Shown: positions 6,933 through 17,083, counted from the stretch's first letter. The stretch: 64,000 bases of DNA from Povalibacter uvarum (GCF_014202975.1 NZ_JACHHZ010000001.1:1413151-1477150), one strand, 5' to 3'. Program-made: numbers and translations. The notes: a model not told the origin generated them from the letters alone.

Positions 6933-6980
6933 CCCGTTGTCTTCGCTCAGGTCGACATCTGCTTGTTGACCGATGCCCAC

Positions 6981-7043
6981 ACTTGGAATTCCAGTAACAC
7001 CTTCACGGGTGTTCGTGGGTTCGAATCCCACCGACGACGACAT
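6981..7043 (+). other. 3' half of a class II tRNA (Leu/Ser-like), probably an attachment-site relic
   Basis: The T-arm is perfect (GTGGG 7015-7019, TTCGAAT loop, CCCAC 7027-7031). It is preceded by a long variable arm AACACC-TTCAC-GGTGTT (6996-7013) and an anticodon-3'-stem-like TCCAG. Upstream sequence does not supply a D-arm or the matching 5' acceptor strand (GTCGTCG would be needed), and no CCA follows. So this is not a complete tRNA gene; it looks like the displaced 3' end left by a tRNA-targeting mobile element. Confidence 0.45.
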
Positions 7044-7086
7044 CAACGCACAGGAGCCTTGTTGTTAGTCCAGCGCCGATCGTTCG

Positions 7087-7527
7087 CTAGAGCGCTTCTT
7101 CACAGGTCGCGCGCGCACCCGAGGACTTGAATAGAAGCACTCCTTCGCGAGACCTTAGATGGCTCACCAAATAGGCCGACAGTTCCGCTGCGTCCGACAT
7201 CGACTGTTCATGCGCCTGGGACGGGCTGGACGTATAGATCGCCACGCGCACGCACGCGGCAAACCCGGACACAGTCACCGCGGCCCTATGAGCTCCCCAG
7301 AATTCGGCCCCAATGAACCCATCCTTGCGCATCAGCGGCGGCGGGTTAAGCGTGAGCTTGAAGTTCAGTAGCTCAAGTGCTGCGGCAATCTCGTTCAAGG
7401 CATCCTTCGCATCTGCAGCGGGCAATGAGAATGCGAACTGGGTATCCGGCCTCACCCAGGTCGCGGCAGCATCGCCAGCGCTGAGCAGCAGCAACGTTGC
7501 AAACAGTATCGGGGCAACTCTACTCAT
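7087..7527 (-). CDS. Small exported protein at the end of the envelope-machine cluster
   Basis: A 146-residue protein from the ATG at 7527 (MSRVAPILFATLLLLSAGDAAATW), preceded by GGAGGG. It has a clear Sec signal peptide with a cleavage site near AAA-TW and a mature part of about 120 residues. No family is recognised. It lies 161 bases downstream of the giant OmpA/barrel gene on the same strand and may be the last gene of that transcript, or independent. Confidence 0.6.
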   Translation of the reverse strand: MSRVAPILFATLLLLSAGDAAATWVRPDTQFAFSLPAADAKDALNEIAAALELLNFKLTLNPPPLMRKDGFIGAEFWGAHRAAVTVSGFAACVRVAIYTSSPSQAHEQSMSDAAELSAYLVSHLRSREGVLLFKSSGARATCEEAL

Positions 7528-7688
7528 CTTTGGCCCTCCACCGTCGCGAATGAGCCGCGAGCAAAGTGCGCGGCGGTCGGAATTGGAGTACGACGCTGAA
7601 ACTGTCTTGGTTTCCAATTGATTCACGCAGGCAGCGGGAGTGCCTCATCAATGTTGCGTGCACTGCGTCGTCTGAACCGGCGGGATCT

Positions 7689-10600
7689 CTACATCGCACC
7701 AATGATGTTGAGGAACGCGCCTTCGTGCCTGAAGCTCAGGTCGGTCAGGTCGTCCGAGAAATCCGTGAAGTTGTAGCCTATGCCAACCTTCACGTGATCC
7801 CCGAGTTGGCGATACACCGCCGCGAGCGCGCCGCTGCGCTGCTCGTTCAGATCGGTCATATCGAGCATGCGTCCTTCGATCAACCCCTCCCAGAGGCCGA
7901 ACGTCAGGTCGGTGCGCACGATGTAGAGGTGCGCGCGATTGTCGAAGAACTGCCGGTCTTCCCGGTCCAGGCTCACCTGCCCGAGTCGATACGCATACTT
8001 TCCGCCCAGCGACCAGCGATCGGTGATGTCATAGGTCACGTCGAGTGCCCCGACGTGGCTCTTCTGGATGAACTGCGCTGGCAGGTGCTGCGGCGTCACC
8101 TGCTCGGTCGTCGGCACGTTGAAGAAGTACGTGTACTTGGCCAGTGCATTTAGGCGATCGTGCGCGACGGGGCGATATCCGTATCCGATCACGGCTTCCG
8201 TGTAACCACCGTCGTAGAACTGCCCGAGCGAGCTGGTGCTGTCGGCATGATTGAACTTGCCAAGCACGCGCCAGTCGGGCGTGAGCTGATACTTGAAAGC
8301 GTTGCGATAGAGCCAGGTCGTCCGCTCCGCCATCGTCTGGTCCGGCTGCTGCGTCTTGTCGAGGCGATACTCGACCGCGCTCGAGAATTGTACGGTCTCG
8401 AAGCCGTACCCGACGCTGACGCCACCCGCTTCGCGATCGATCTTCGAACCGGTACGCTGGTCGACCAGGGATCCGATGTCGGTGTTAGCGCTCAGGTTCC
8501 AGCGATCGTTCGGCGCAAGGCTCATGCCGGTCGCATGCGTGAGTCCGGAAGTCGATTCGGTTTCCTGGTAGCGCTGCTCCAGATACACGCTGCTCGCATC
8601 CGACAGTTTGCGCTTCACACCTGAGATCAGGTTGCCACGCTCCCCGTGCAGGCCATTGTCCGTGCGCTCATTCTCGAGCGCATAGTTCAGATACAGGCTC
8701 GTGCGTTCGGAGTACTGGTAGTTCGTGCCCACTCTGGCGCCCGGGCCGAGGTCGCCATCGGAGACTTCCAAGTCCGCACGGAATCGGTCGGTGAACCGGT
8801 ATGCGCCACCGACGCCGACGCGACTATCCTCTTCACGCTCCGCTGACTTCGACAATGTTTCCTGCACGAAGCCATAGGTGCGCCAGGTCGAGCGTGAGTC
8901 GTAGCCGAGCTGCACGACCGCATCTGTGCGTTCGCCCTGCTGCAGGTTCAACGGCGTCAGCGTGCCGTCATACTCACGCTCGTCCTTGCGCACACCCGTG
9001 CTGATGTCCCAACGCTCGGTGATCTGGTAGCCCACATCGAGCTCCTGGGCATTCACCGAGTAACCCTGATCCTGTTCCCTCTGGTCGGCCTTCGCCCGCA
9101 GCCGCACACCAAACGGCAGTTCCGTATTCAGAGTGCCGCCCTGGTATTTCGTGTCCGTCAGCGCCGTCAGGCCTGGCGCCGAGTAGCCCGCACCCTGCGA
9201 CTGCGTGTACAGCGTGATGCGACCCGGCAGTGCCTCGGTGAACTCGCCGAACCCAATGCTCAGGTCCGCTCGCCATGCAGTCGCGTCAGCATCATCGAAC
9301 CCCGTGGAGGAATCGCCGACGAAGTCGAACCCGCCATCGCTCGAGTACAGCGAGCTCGACACCAGACCCTCGCTTTGCGCCCCCTGGACCTTCAGGAAGG
9401 TGTCGGCACTCATCCGTACCGTCACATCGGCGCCGTTCAATGTGCTGTCGCTCGTGCCTTCTTCATTGGTACTCGCAGTCAGGCCGATCCTCAGGTAGTC
9501 GTTGATCCAGTAGTGCGCCTGCCCACCGGTCGCCATGGCGTCGATCTCGTCGAAGCCCGGCGTGTATTCGTAGCGAACCACGAGGTGCGCCTCGTCACCG
9601 CTCAGCCCACCCGTGCGGACGAGCAAGCCGTCGTCGACGGTGGAGTTGAGCGGCTCGGCGAGGAGAATGCGTCCCTGCAGGTAGTCGACGTCGTAGTCGA
9701 GGATCGGTTGCAGGTTCTTCACACCTGTGACGAGCCCAGAGTCTTTGTCGCGCAACTCGATGCGTACACGCTCCGAACCCACGAGGATGTCCTGGTTACG
9801 CAGGAAATAGAGCGAACCACCAGTACCGCGGAACTCCTCGCGACTCGCGAGCGTGCCGGGTTCGGCAGCAAAGCCATCGATCGCCGCCCGCTGCTCACCG
9901 AAGCTTGTCGTGGCTTCCGTTTCAAAGTGGAGATTGCCGCCGTACAAGCCGCGGTCGACGTGCGCCAGTTCGTTGCCCATGTAGCTGATCCGGAAGTTGC
10001 CCCACAGCGCATGGTTCTGATCGCGATTGACCTTCACGTAGAACTTGCCGAGCGTCGGCGCCACTTCCTCGACAATCGCATCGTCGCCGAAGGTCGGATA
10101 GTGGTAATCGGGATCGATGCGGCGGAACAGCGAGTCCGGCGACTTGTCGAGGAAGTTGCTGAAGAGATCCTTCACGGGCCCCTCACGGGTGTCCGCGCTT
10201 GCGGTGAGTCCCCAGTGTTCGCTGAACTTGCCGTTGATGTAGAACGCAAGGCGACCGTCGAGCGTCGAGTCATAATCGTACGGCGTGTTCTCGCCCTGCA
10301 ACAGGTCGACCGGACCGCGTGCCCGGTGCTCGGACACGGTGACGTCGGCGAGGCCGAGATAGAACCAGTCGTCGCGCTCGAACTTCAGATCGCGCAGATA
10401 CATCGAACCGTTTCCACCTTCGTCGAGCACGGCGACTTCGACCGTGTGCATGCCCGAAGGCAGCACTTCTTCCGCAACGAAGCTGCCGCTGTGGTCGACC
10501 GGCACCTGCCGGCCCGCGACCCAGACCGTGTGCTGCGCCGGGATGCCGGTGCCCCGCACTTTCACCGTCCCGCTGCCGAGGCGAATATTGCTGACGGACA

Positions 10601-13040
10601 ACGCGTTGTCGCCATAGCCCGCGAGCAGTTCCTGATCGCGCCGCTGCTTCACCTTCTCCTGGTCGGGTTCGACTTCGCCTGCATGGCCGTATACGAGCCA
10701 CAGAGGCTGCGGGACCGTTTCATCGAAATTTCCCTTCGTGTCGTACGCCCTCAGGACGTACTTCAGATCGCGTGCCGGCGCCGCAACGACGCCGGAAGTC
10801 GGCACCCATTCCGCGAAGCCGTTGGCATCGAACGGGATGACGTCGAGCGGATGCGCCTGGGGCGATTGATCGGCAGTGAAGATGCGAACCTCCGACCGTT
10901 CGATGAACGCGGAGTAGTTCGCGTACATGCGGAAGCGCACCGGATCGCCGATGTAGCGTGGTTCAACCGGCGACGTCGTTTTCGCTTCGCCGGCAGCTTC
11001 GCCAGCGGACATTGCTGGCTCGTCCCCAGCGGCGGTAGCCGGCTCCGTTGGTGCGTCGGTCAATGCTTCCTCATCACCGTGCGCCGCGACTTCCTGCTCG
11101 TCCTCCTCAGAAGGAGACTCGCTGGGCTCTGCATCTGGCGCCTCGGTCTCGGCATCCTGCACACCAGCGTCATCCGCTGGTGCTGCCTGCGGGACTTCCC
11201 CTGCAATGGCGGCATCCCGCAACACAATCGTCGACGGAGCTGCAGCAACACTGAGCCGCCGGCTCGATGACAGGCTGTCGAACTGGAACTGGATATCTGC
11301 TTCCTCCAGCGCGACGTCCGTACAGCGCTGGATGTCCGCGGAGCTGCGCTTCGGATCATCGATCGGTTTGCCGTCGACGGTGATTCGCATGAGGTTCAGG
11401 GCGAATGGATCTTCCGGCGACAGCTCGCGCGTGAGCTTCGTGATATCGACACCATCGAGGTCATCGACCACGGCACGCTCGTCGTAGACCACCTGCACTA
11501 CGACGTGCGAGGTCTCGCCCTGCGTGAAGCCTGCATTGACTACGTCGTCGGAGTGCACGTACCCGCGACCTTCGTGCTCTGCCTGTTCGGGAGTGAGTGC
11601 CATCTGCTCGCGGATCGTCTCCATCGCCCGCCGTGCCCGCGCGGCGGACAGGCCGATGTCGTCGCCGTACACGCTGGCCGTCCTGCGATCGATGCGCTCG
11701 TTCTTTGTGTAGCCGACAAAGCGCAGGCGAACATTGGTCTTGCCATCGACGTCAGCCATCGCACGCCGCAACTGATCGACGTACCCCGCGGGAATCACGG
11801 CCCTGCCCCCCTCGAGTTCGAGCGGCGCAATACGGCCCCAGGCCGGATCGTGGACCTTCGTCACCATCGCGGCATCGCTGTCCTTCGGGCACAGCTGCAC
11901 ATCCTCCGGCATCTCCTGCAACGGATCGTCATGCCAGAACTCCACCTCGACGCGCCGATTGAACGCACGCCCCTGCGCGGTCGCGTTGGATGCCAGCGGC
12001 AATGCCTCGCCGCGCCCGTCGCTCGCAACTGCCGTCATCGGCAGTCCCAGCCGCCCCTGGATATCGAGCGCCACGCGCTGCGCACGAGCCTTCGAGAGCG
12101 CGAGATGCGTTCCATAGATCCGCTCGTCGCGACCCGCCAGAGGCAAGTCGTCGGTGAAACCTGTGAATTTCACCACCACGTTCTGCTTGTCCTGGAGGTT
12201 GAGCAGCGTCTTGCGCACCTGCGCAACGAATGCGTCGGTGACCTGGACGCCTTCTTCCGTATAGCGCAGCGCCGGCACGAGGTTTCTGATGCGGGCTCGG
12301 CGTGCGTGGCCTTCCACGAATCGCATTCTGCAGACTGTTTCCATGCGGCAAACCTTCATGCGCCGGAAGTTCTCCCTGAGCAGAACCTCCTCCTCGCCGG
12401 CCCGGTGCCCCGTCGCGTCGTACCACACTTCAACTTCGACCCGACGATTGAGCGCGCGACCTTCATCCGTGAGATTGGTCGCCACCGGCTTTGCATCGCC
12501 GAACCATTCGTACGAGATCGCTTCTGGCCGCAGGTTCAGGCGGGACTTCAGGAACTCGGCCACCTCGCCCGCGCGCTCGCGCGACAGACCGGCATTGTCG
12601 CCGTAGCGCTGCGCCAGCATCCCTGACAGCGGCTGGTCGTCGGCGTGCCCCACAAGATGCAGCCGCACATTGCGGTGGTCACGCATGTCGTCGAGCACCT
12701 TGCGCAATGCCTCGATGTATTGAGGCGAAATGCCGGCAACGCCCGACTCGAAGCGGATCGGCGGGATCACGTTCCGGAGCTTGACCGTTTCGATCTCCTC
12801 CTTCGTGACCTGCGTCGCGATGATCATGTCGCCCGCCTCCCTGTTCACGCGGTCGGCATCGGACACCCATTGCGTGAGCGCCTCGTCCTTCGACAGCTGG
12901 CGCTCGACGGATTCGCCCAGTGCCTCCTCCTGGACGGATTGCGCCTGCGCGGACGCGATCGTCAGACCAATCGCAACGAAGAATGAGGCGCGCACGCTGC
13001 GGGTCGCGCCCTGCACGGACCTGTATTTCGTGTGCATCAT
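7689..13040 (-). CDS. Giant outer-membrane protein: three OmpA-like domains plus large C-terminal beta-barrel
   Basis: A 1783-residue protein with a signal peptide (cleavage near AQAQ). Three tandem OmpA/MotB-like domains cover about residues 80-460, each ending in the expected pattern (GLSRERA...LNRRVEVEV; LALSKARA...FNRRVEVEF; GLSAARA...). The first two keep the peptidoglycan-binding Asp/Arg pattern; the third is degenerate. An acidic Pro/Ala/Glu linker and Ig-like segments follow. The last 850 or so residues alternate Tyr/Arg-rich beta strands typical of a barrel (DYDSTLDGRLAFYINGKF; TAVYRQLGDHVKVGIGYNF-like end). The true start is the ATG at 13040, overlapping the upstream stop as ATGA; a longer frame to 13193 exists. 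It may link peptidoglycan to the outer membrane, acting as an outer-membrane anchor for the ExbB/ExbD-powered machine. Confidence 0.8.
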   Translation of the reverse strand: MMHTKYRSVQGATRSVRASFFVAIGLTIASAQAQSVQEEALGESVERQLSKDEALTQWVSDADRVNREAGDMIIATQVTKEEIETVKLRNVIPPIRFESGVAGISPQYIEALRKVLDDMRDHRNVRLHLVGHADDQPLSGMLAQRYGDNAGLSRERAGEVAEFLKSRLNLRPEAISYEWFGDAKPVATNLTDEGRALNRRVEVEVWYDATGHRAGEEEVLLRENFRRMKVCRMETVCRMRFVEGHARRARIRNLVPALRYTEEGVQVTDAFVAQVRKTLLNLQDKQNVVVKFTGFTDDLPLAGRDERIYGTHLALSKARAQRVALDIQGRLGLPMTAVASDGRGEALPLASNATAQGRAFNRRVEVEFWHDDPLQEMPEDVQLCPKDSDAAMVTKVHDPAWGRIAPLELEGGRAVIPAGYVDQLRRAMADVDGKTNVRLRFVGYTKNERIDRRTASVYGDDIGLSAARARRAMETIREQMALTPEQAEHEGRGYVHSDDVVNAGFTQGETSHVVVQVVYDERAVVDDLDGVDITKLTRELSPEDPFALNLMRITVDGKPIDDPKRSSADIQRCTDVALEEADIQFQFDSLSSSRRLSVAAAPSTIVLRDAAIAGEVPQAAPADDAGVQDAETEAPDAEPSESPSEEDEQEVAAHGDEEALTDAPTEPATAAGDEPAMSAGEAAGEAKTTSPVEPRYIGDPVRFRMYANYSAFIERSEVRIFTADQSPQAHPLDVIPFDANGFAEWVPTSGVVAAPARDLKYVLRAYDTKGNFDETVPQPLWLVYGHAGEVEPDQEKVKQRRDQELLAGYGDNALSVSNIRLGSGTVKVRGTGIPAQHTVWVAGRQVPVDHSGSFVAEEVLPSGMHTVEVAVLDEGGNGSMYLRDLKFERDDWFYLGLADVTVSEHRARGPVDLLQGENTPYDYDSTLDGRLAFYINGKFSEHWGLTASADTREGPVKDLFSNFLDKSPDSLFRRIDPDYHYPTFGDDAIVEEVAPTLGKFYVKVNRDQNHALWGNFRISYMGNELAHVDRGLYGGNLHFETEATTSFGEQRAAIDGFAAEPGTLASREEFRGTGGSLYFLRNQDILVGSERVRIELRDKDSGLVTGVKNLQPILDYDVDYLQGRILLAEPLNSTVDDGLLVRTGGLSGDEAHLVVRYEYTPGFDEIDAMATGGQAHYWINDYLRIGLTASTNEEGTSDSTLNGADVTVRMSADTFLKVQGAQSEGLVSSSLYSSDGGFDFVGDSSTGFDDADATAWRADLSIGFGEFTEALPGRITLYTQSQGAGYSAPGLTALTDTKYQGGTLNTELPFGVRLRAKADQREQDQGYSVNAQELDVGYQITERWDISTGVRKDEREYDGTLTPLNLQQGERTDAVVQLGYDSRSTWRTYGFVQETLSKSAEREEDSRVGVGGAYRFTDRFRADLEVSDGDLGPGARVGTNYQYSERTSLYLNYALENERTDNGLHGERGNLISGVKRKLSDASSVYLEQRYQETESTSGLTHATGMSLAPNDRWNLSANTDIGSLVDQRTGSKIDREAGGVSVGYGFETVQFSSAVEYRLDKTQQPDQTMAERTTWLYRNAFKYQLTPDWRVLGKFNHADSTSSLGQFYDGGYTEAVIGYGYRPVAHDRLNALAKYTYFFNVPTTEQVTPQHLPAQFIQKSHVGALDVTYDITDRWSLGGKYAYRLGQVSLDREDRQFFDNRAHLYIVRTDLTFGLWEGLIEGRMLDMTDLNEQRSGALAAVYRQLGDHVKVGIGYNFTDFSDDLTDLSFRHEGAFLNIIGAM

Positions 13041-16000
13041 TCGTTCACCTGCCCGAGTTCCTGCACGGCCGCGGGCTTCCTGGGTCCGCCGCGCCGCCAG
13101 AACACTTCCTGTTCGGTCGTGAGCTGGTAACAGGCGCCTGCAGGTCCAGCGGCACTCTCCTCGCCGCAAGCAGACGCAGAGATTCCCTTCCACGACTGCG
13201 TGATCTGCTTCTTCACCGCCGCCATGCGCTGATCGACGAGTTGCTTGTCTTCGAGATCAGCCATGTACGACAGGCGCAGAACGGCCGGGCCACGCTGCAG
13301 CTCTTCAAGGAGCAGGCTCAGGCGCGGCTGCCACTGCGGGCGCATGTTCGCCGTACCCGGCTCGAACACGGCGTCGGCAATGTCGAGCCCGATCACGCGA
13401 TGGATCGAGGCACCGAAGTTGAATCGCAGCGCCTTGCCGCGGGTAGCGCGCAGCACCTTCACTTGCTCCGTCGACGCACGGAATCCGGCGGGAAGCGTCC
13501 GGTCATCGAGCTTCAGGACGAAATTGCTCCCGCGTCCCTCTCGCGGCACGACGGCGCAAGTGATGTGGAAGCGACCGAAGGCATCGGTAATCGCCGTCAG
13601 CCCGCGCGCGCTGACGAGGCGTACGCCTGACAGACCGCGTTCACCCGCATTCTGGATGCCATTGCGATTCGCATCGTCGAACACCTTGCCGGTGACATCC
13701 GTGCAATCGAATGTCGCATCCGGGATGACGCGCACGGTCGCCGCGCCTTCGTTCGACAACGGACTGTTGGTCAGCGCGTGCGATGCCTGGGCACGATTCG
13801 TGAACTCGCCTTCGCTGACACCAGCGCCTACCGCCAGCAGCAGCACGATCGAATGACGCTCCCTGCCATAGACAATGAGGTCATTCCAGGTGAGCACCCG
13901 GCCCACGAGCGTCGGCTCGACCGGCGTCCCATCGATGCGTGCCGACCCCTCGACGTAACGGAAGCCGGCCGGGAATCGGTCGGCCAGGGAAACATCGAAC
14001 AGCGGCACGTCCGTCACGTTCGTGTACGTGATCGTGTACGGAATCATCTGGCCGCGCGTCACGCTGAACAGCGGCGTCGTCTTCGAGAGCTGCAGCACGC
14101 CCTGCAGGTCCGGATCGAGCGGGATGTGGTTGTTGAAAACCTGCGATGAGACCGGAATGGGCGCATCACTGAACGTGAAGTGCCTGTGGTACCGAGTGCC
14201 GGCGGTACGCGCGCGCACCGACGTTGGCGGTGCGAGTTCGGAGGCCTGCACCTCGCAGTGCTGGGCGGTCGCGATGACGGCGTCATCGGTGCTTGCCGGG
14301 CATGACGGCACAGAGAACGGACCCGTCGCAACGTCGGAGGCTGGCGGAATGATCTGCGACGGACCCGCGATGTAGCCGACAGCAGGAGCCCTAGCCTCGA
14401 CGATGTAACTGCCGCCACTCGGACAGGCTGGATCCGAGAAGTTGAGATCGAACCGGTAGTAGCCGTACGGCAACGTCACCTGGTTCTGTTGCGCAGTGTC
14501 GTCGAAGCAGCTTGCTGGCAACGGTGTCTGGCTGCTTGCGTCCAGCATGGTGAGCGTGGCACCTGCAATCGGCGCACGCGTGATTGTGTTGTAGACGACG
14601 CCGTTCGGCTCGATCGGCAGGTTCACATTCAGGTAGTTGCTGCCCGACTGCACGACGATGTTGGTGATGCGCTGCAGGCCATTCGTGAAGACGGAATGTG
14701 CTCTGCCCAGCGCGGCCGTGGCCGTCCCGGCGCCCGGCGCCGTGAAGCGCAGCTCGTAGCGATAGTTGGTCGAAGCGTTGGGGGCGATCCCGCCGATCGC
14801 GTAGTTGCCCGAAGCATCGGTAACAGCAGAGTGAACGAGCTGGTCGTCGCGGTAGAGCCCGACCGTCCATCCCTCGAGCAACCTTTCCGCGGCATCGACC
14901 GTCTGGTTGAAGTTCGCGTCGTGCCACGCGGTGCCGCTCAGCATTGCGACGCCGACCATGCCGCCGATGTCGATCGCAACTGTCGCACTCGCCTGCCGCT
15001 GCGGTGTATTCCAATAGACCGTGCCCGTGTTCGTGACACGCGTGCCGATCGCGAGAGTGGAATTCAGGAGCGCGCGGAAACGCAGCGTGATCACGCGACC
15101 CGGCTGCAGGGCACCATAGGTCGTCGAATAGTCGGCAGTCAGTAGCGATCCCACGACGGTGATGCCAGTCGTCGAGCCGTTCATCGACCATGACTGATCC
15201 ACAAACGACAGGTACCCCGGCGTCGGCATCGCGATGTCATCGCGGATCTCGACTGCATAGGCCGGCACGACGCCGACATTGGTAACCTGCACGACGTATT
15301 CGAGTGTCGCGCCCGCGATTGCATAGCCTCCGCCGACGACGCTCACGGCCTTGGTGATCCGCAGTTCCTGCAGGTTGCCGACGACAACGACTGTCGGCTC
15401 GGGTCCGGTCATGGGATTGCCGTCACCGTCGGTCAGCAGATCCGGCAGTTCCGCCGTGTCGACAACGGCCTGGTTTGAAATCACCGTGCCGGGCGGCACG
15501 CCGTCGTTGACGCGCAGGTCGAACTGCACGATGGCCGACTGTCCGCCCGGTGTCAGCGTGCCCTGCCCCGCTGCCGGCAGCGGCGGCGTCAGGTCGGATG
15601 AGCTGACAGCGATTCCTGCCACCAGAGGCGACACGCCGCCGTCGGGACGGCCTACCGGTTGTCCGTTCAGTGTCAGCGAGTCGGCAACGTATGTCGTGTT
15701 GGTGGGCACCGCATCGCGCAGCATGGCCATCGTGAGCGGCAACGAGCCATTGTTGTAGACGCGGATCGTGTAGCGCAGCACGTCGCCGGCATCAACGATG
15801 CCGGGCGACATGGAGTCAACCTGAAGCGCCGCCGCCTTGTCCGCAAAGAACCGGGGGACGATGCGAACGGTGTGTGCATCCTCATGGTCCACGACTGCTG
15901 TCGTGCCATCGGTGAGCGTGCGCGTGTAGGTGCTGCGGGCCGGATTGTTGGCGGCGGCGTTGTACCACTGAATCGCACCAGCCACATTGGTCAGCGGAAC

Positions 16001-17083
16001 GTTGTACTGACTGCCGTCGTCGAGTTGCGTGCGGTAGCCGATGCGCAGGCGCTCACCGACGCCGATCACCGAAGCTAAGGTGATCGCATTGACCGTGAGC
16101 TGACAGGTCGCGCTGTCGTAGAGAAGCGAATAATCCGTGCCCTGCACCAGCGGGCCCTTGCCGGCGACCGGTGTAACACCGTCGGCTGCGAACACGCGCG
16201 CGCTCGTCACCTGCGGTGTGGTGTCGCACATGCCTCCGGTAGGACCATCGGGCAGGCGATCGAGCAGCGTCACGTTGAACGCCTCGACTGTGCCGGTGTT
16301 GCGCACGTCGAGCATGAAGTTGCCCCACTCGGCCGGGACCATCGTGGGCGGGCCGGACTTGTCCATTACCAGCGTAGGCGTGCCGGGCGGGATCGGCGGC
16401 GACGTGAATTCGCCGACCAGGCCGGAGCTGTTCGAGACGCCGCCTTCGCGCGTGATGTATTCGTTCGTCGGCTGGCCGTTGACGAGGAAGTTCAGCGACA
16501 GCGTGTACTCCATGCCGTCGACTTCGAAGGTCGTGGGCGTCGGTGACGCGACGATCGTCACGCGATCCGTGCAGCCTTCGTTGGGCGGCGTCGGGAAGGG
16601 ACACGGCGTCTGGTCGTTCGGGGTCTCTACGTGGTTGAACGTGAATGTAAAGGTCAACGGCGGGCGCGGAGTGCCGTCCACGCTGATCGCGAGAACGACG
16701 TCGAGCTGGACTGACGACAGCCAGGGTTCGTCGACCACGTTGTTACGATGCGCGAACGATCCGAGGGAGAAGAATGGAATCGGCCCCGGCAACTGCAGGG
16801 GCGGCGGAGGCGAACCGATGAAGTCGTAACCGCTCTGGGGACCCGTCGTGATGCCCCAGTTGATGCTCGCGGCCGGACTGCCGTTGACCGCGACGGGATA
16901 ACCCGGATCGCCTGGATTGCTCGCGTCGGTGACCGTCGGGTCGTGCCAGATGCCGGTCACGGACTGATAGGTGATCTCGGCCGCGGATGCTCTCTCCGCC
17001 GGACTCAGCACGAACAATGCAACCAGCAGGATCGCGATCCAGCTGTGCTTCGTTCCCGGACTGATTGTGACCCTTGATCTCAT
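13037..17083 (-). CDS. DUF11/SdrD B-like repeat surface protein
   Basis: A 1348-residue protein with a signal peptide (IAILLVALFVLSPAERASA), then an N-terminal beta domain. At least four DUF11 (conserved repeat) modules follow (starts TLVMDKSGPPTM, DKAAALQVDSMSPG, ELRITKAVSVVGG, VLQLSKTTPLFSV). SdrD B-like/Cna-like modules are interleaved (GTAWHDANFNQTVDAAERLL; GKVFDDANRNGIQNAGERG). The last 110 residues resemble a degenerate OmpA-type segment (PQWQPRLSLLLEELQRGP). The start ATG at 17083 has GAACGAGGG upstream, and a c-di-GMP riboswitch lies 74 bases before it. It is translationally coupled to the giant OmpA/barrel gene. Likely a surface adhesin or filament of the machine. Confidence 0.82.
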   Translation of the reverse strand: MRSRVTISPGTKHSWIAILLVALFVLSPAERASAAEITYQSVTGIWHDPTVTDASNPGDPGYPVAVNGSPAASINWGITTGPQSGYDFIGSPPPPLQLPGPIPFFSLGSFAHRNNVVDEPWLSSVQLDVVLAISVDGTPRPPLTFTFTFNHVETPNDQTPCPFPTPPNEGCTDRVTIVASPTPTTFEVDGMEYTLSLNFLVNGQPTNEYITREGGVSNSSGLVGEFTSPPIPPGTPTLVMDKSGPPTMVPAEWGNFMLDVRNTGTVEAFNVTLLDRLPDGPTGGMCDTTPQVTSARVFAADGVTPVAGKGPLVQGTDYSLLYDSATCQLTVNAITLASVIGVGERLRIGYRTQLDDGSQYNVPLTNVAGAIQWYNAAANNPARSTYTRTLTDGTTAVVDHEDAHTVRIVPRFFADKAAALQVDSMSPGIVDAGDVLRYTIRVYNNGSLPLTMAMLRDAVPTNTTYVADSLTLNGQPVGRPDGGVSPLVAGIAVSSSDLTPPLPAAGQGTLTPGGQSAIVQFDLRVNDGVPPGTVISNQAVVDTAELPDLLTDGDGNPMTGPEPTVVVVGNLQELRITKAVSVVGGGYAIAGATLEYVVQVTNVGVVPAYAVEIRDDIAMPTPGYLSFVDQSWSMNGSTTGITVVGSLLTADYSTTYGALQPGRVITLRFRALLNSTLAIGTRVTNTGTVYWNTPQRQASATVAIDIGGMVGVAMLSGTAWHDANFNQTVDAAERLLEGWTVGLYRDDQLVHSAVTDASGNYAIGGIAPNASTNYRYELRFTAPGAGTATAALGRAHSVFTNGLQRITNIVVQSGSNYLNVNLPIEPNGVVYNTITRAPIAGATLTMLDASSQTPLPASCFDDTAQQNQVTLPYGYYRFDLNFSDPACPSGGSYIVEARAPAVGYIAGPSQIIPPASDVATGPFSVPSCPASTDDAVIATAQHCEVQASELAPPTSVRARTAGTRYHRHFTFSDAPIPVSSQVFNNHIPLDPDLQGVLQLSKTTPLFSVTRGQMIPYTITYTNVTDVPLFDVSLADRFPAGFRYVEGSARIDGTPVEPTLVGRVLTWNDLIVYGRERHSIVLLLAVGAGVSEGEFTNRAQASHALTNSPLSNEGAATVRVIPDATFDCTDVTGKVFDDANRNGIQNAGERGLSGVRLVSARGLTAITDAFGRFHITCAVVPREGRGSNFVLKLDDRTLPAGFRASTEQVKVLRATRGKALRFNFGASIHRVIGLDIADAVFEPGTANMRPQWQPRLSLLLEELQRGPAVLRLSYMADLEDKQLVDQRMAAVKKQITQSWKGISASACGEESAAGPAGACYQLTTEQEVFWRRGGPRKPAAVQELGQVNE

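Noticed and set aside
6981..7043. Complete tRNA gene
   Set aside because: No 5' acceptor strand, D-arm or CCA end; only the 3' half is recognisable.
9375..11270. 631-codon plus-strand frame opposite the giant OmpA/barrel gene
   Set aside because: It is antisense to a gene with clear domains and has no domain or ribosome site. High-GC coding DNA often leaves a long open antisense frame.
7689..13193. Longer start for the giant OmpA/barrel gene at 13193
   Set aside because: It would overlap 157 bases of the DUF11 gene, and the signal peptide begins at the ATG at 13040, which has an ATGA overlap.
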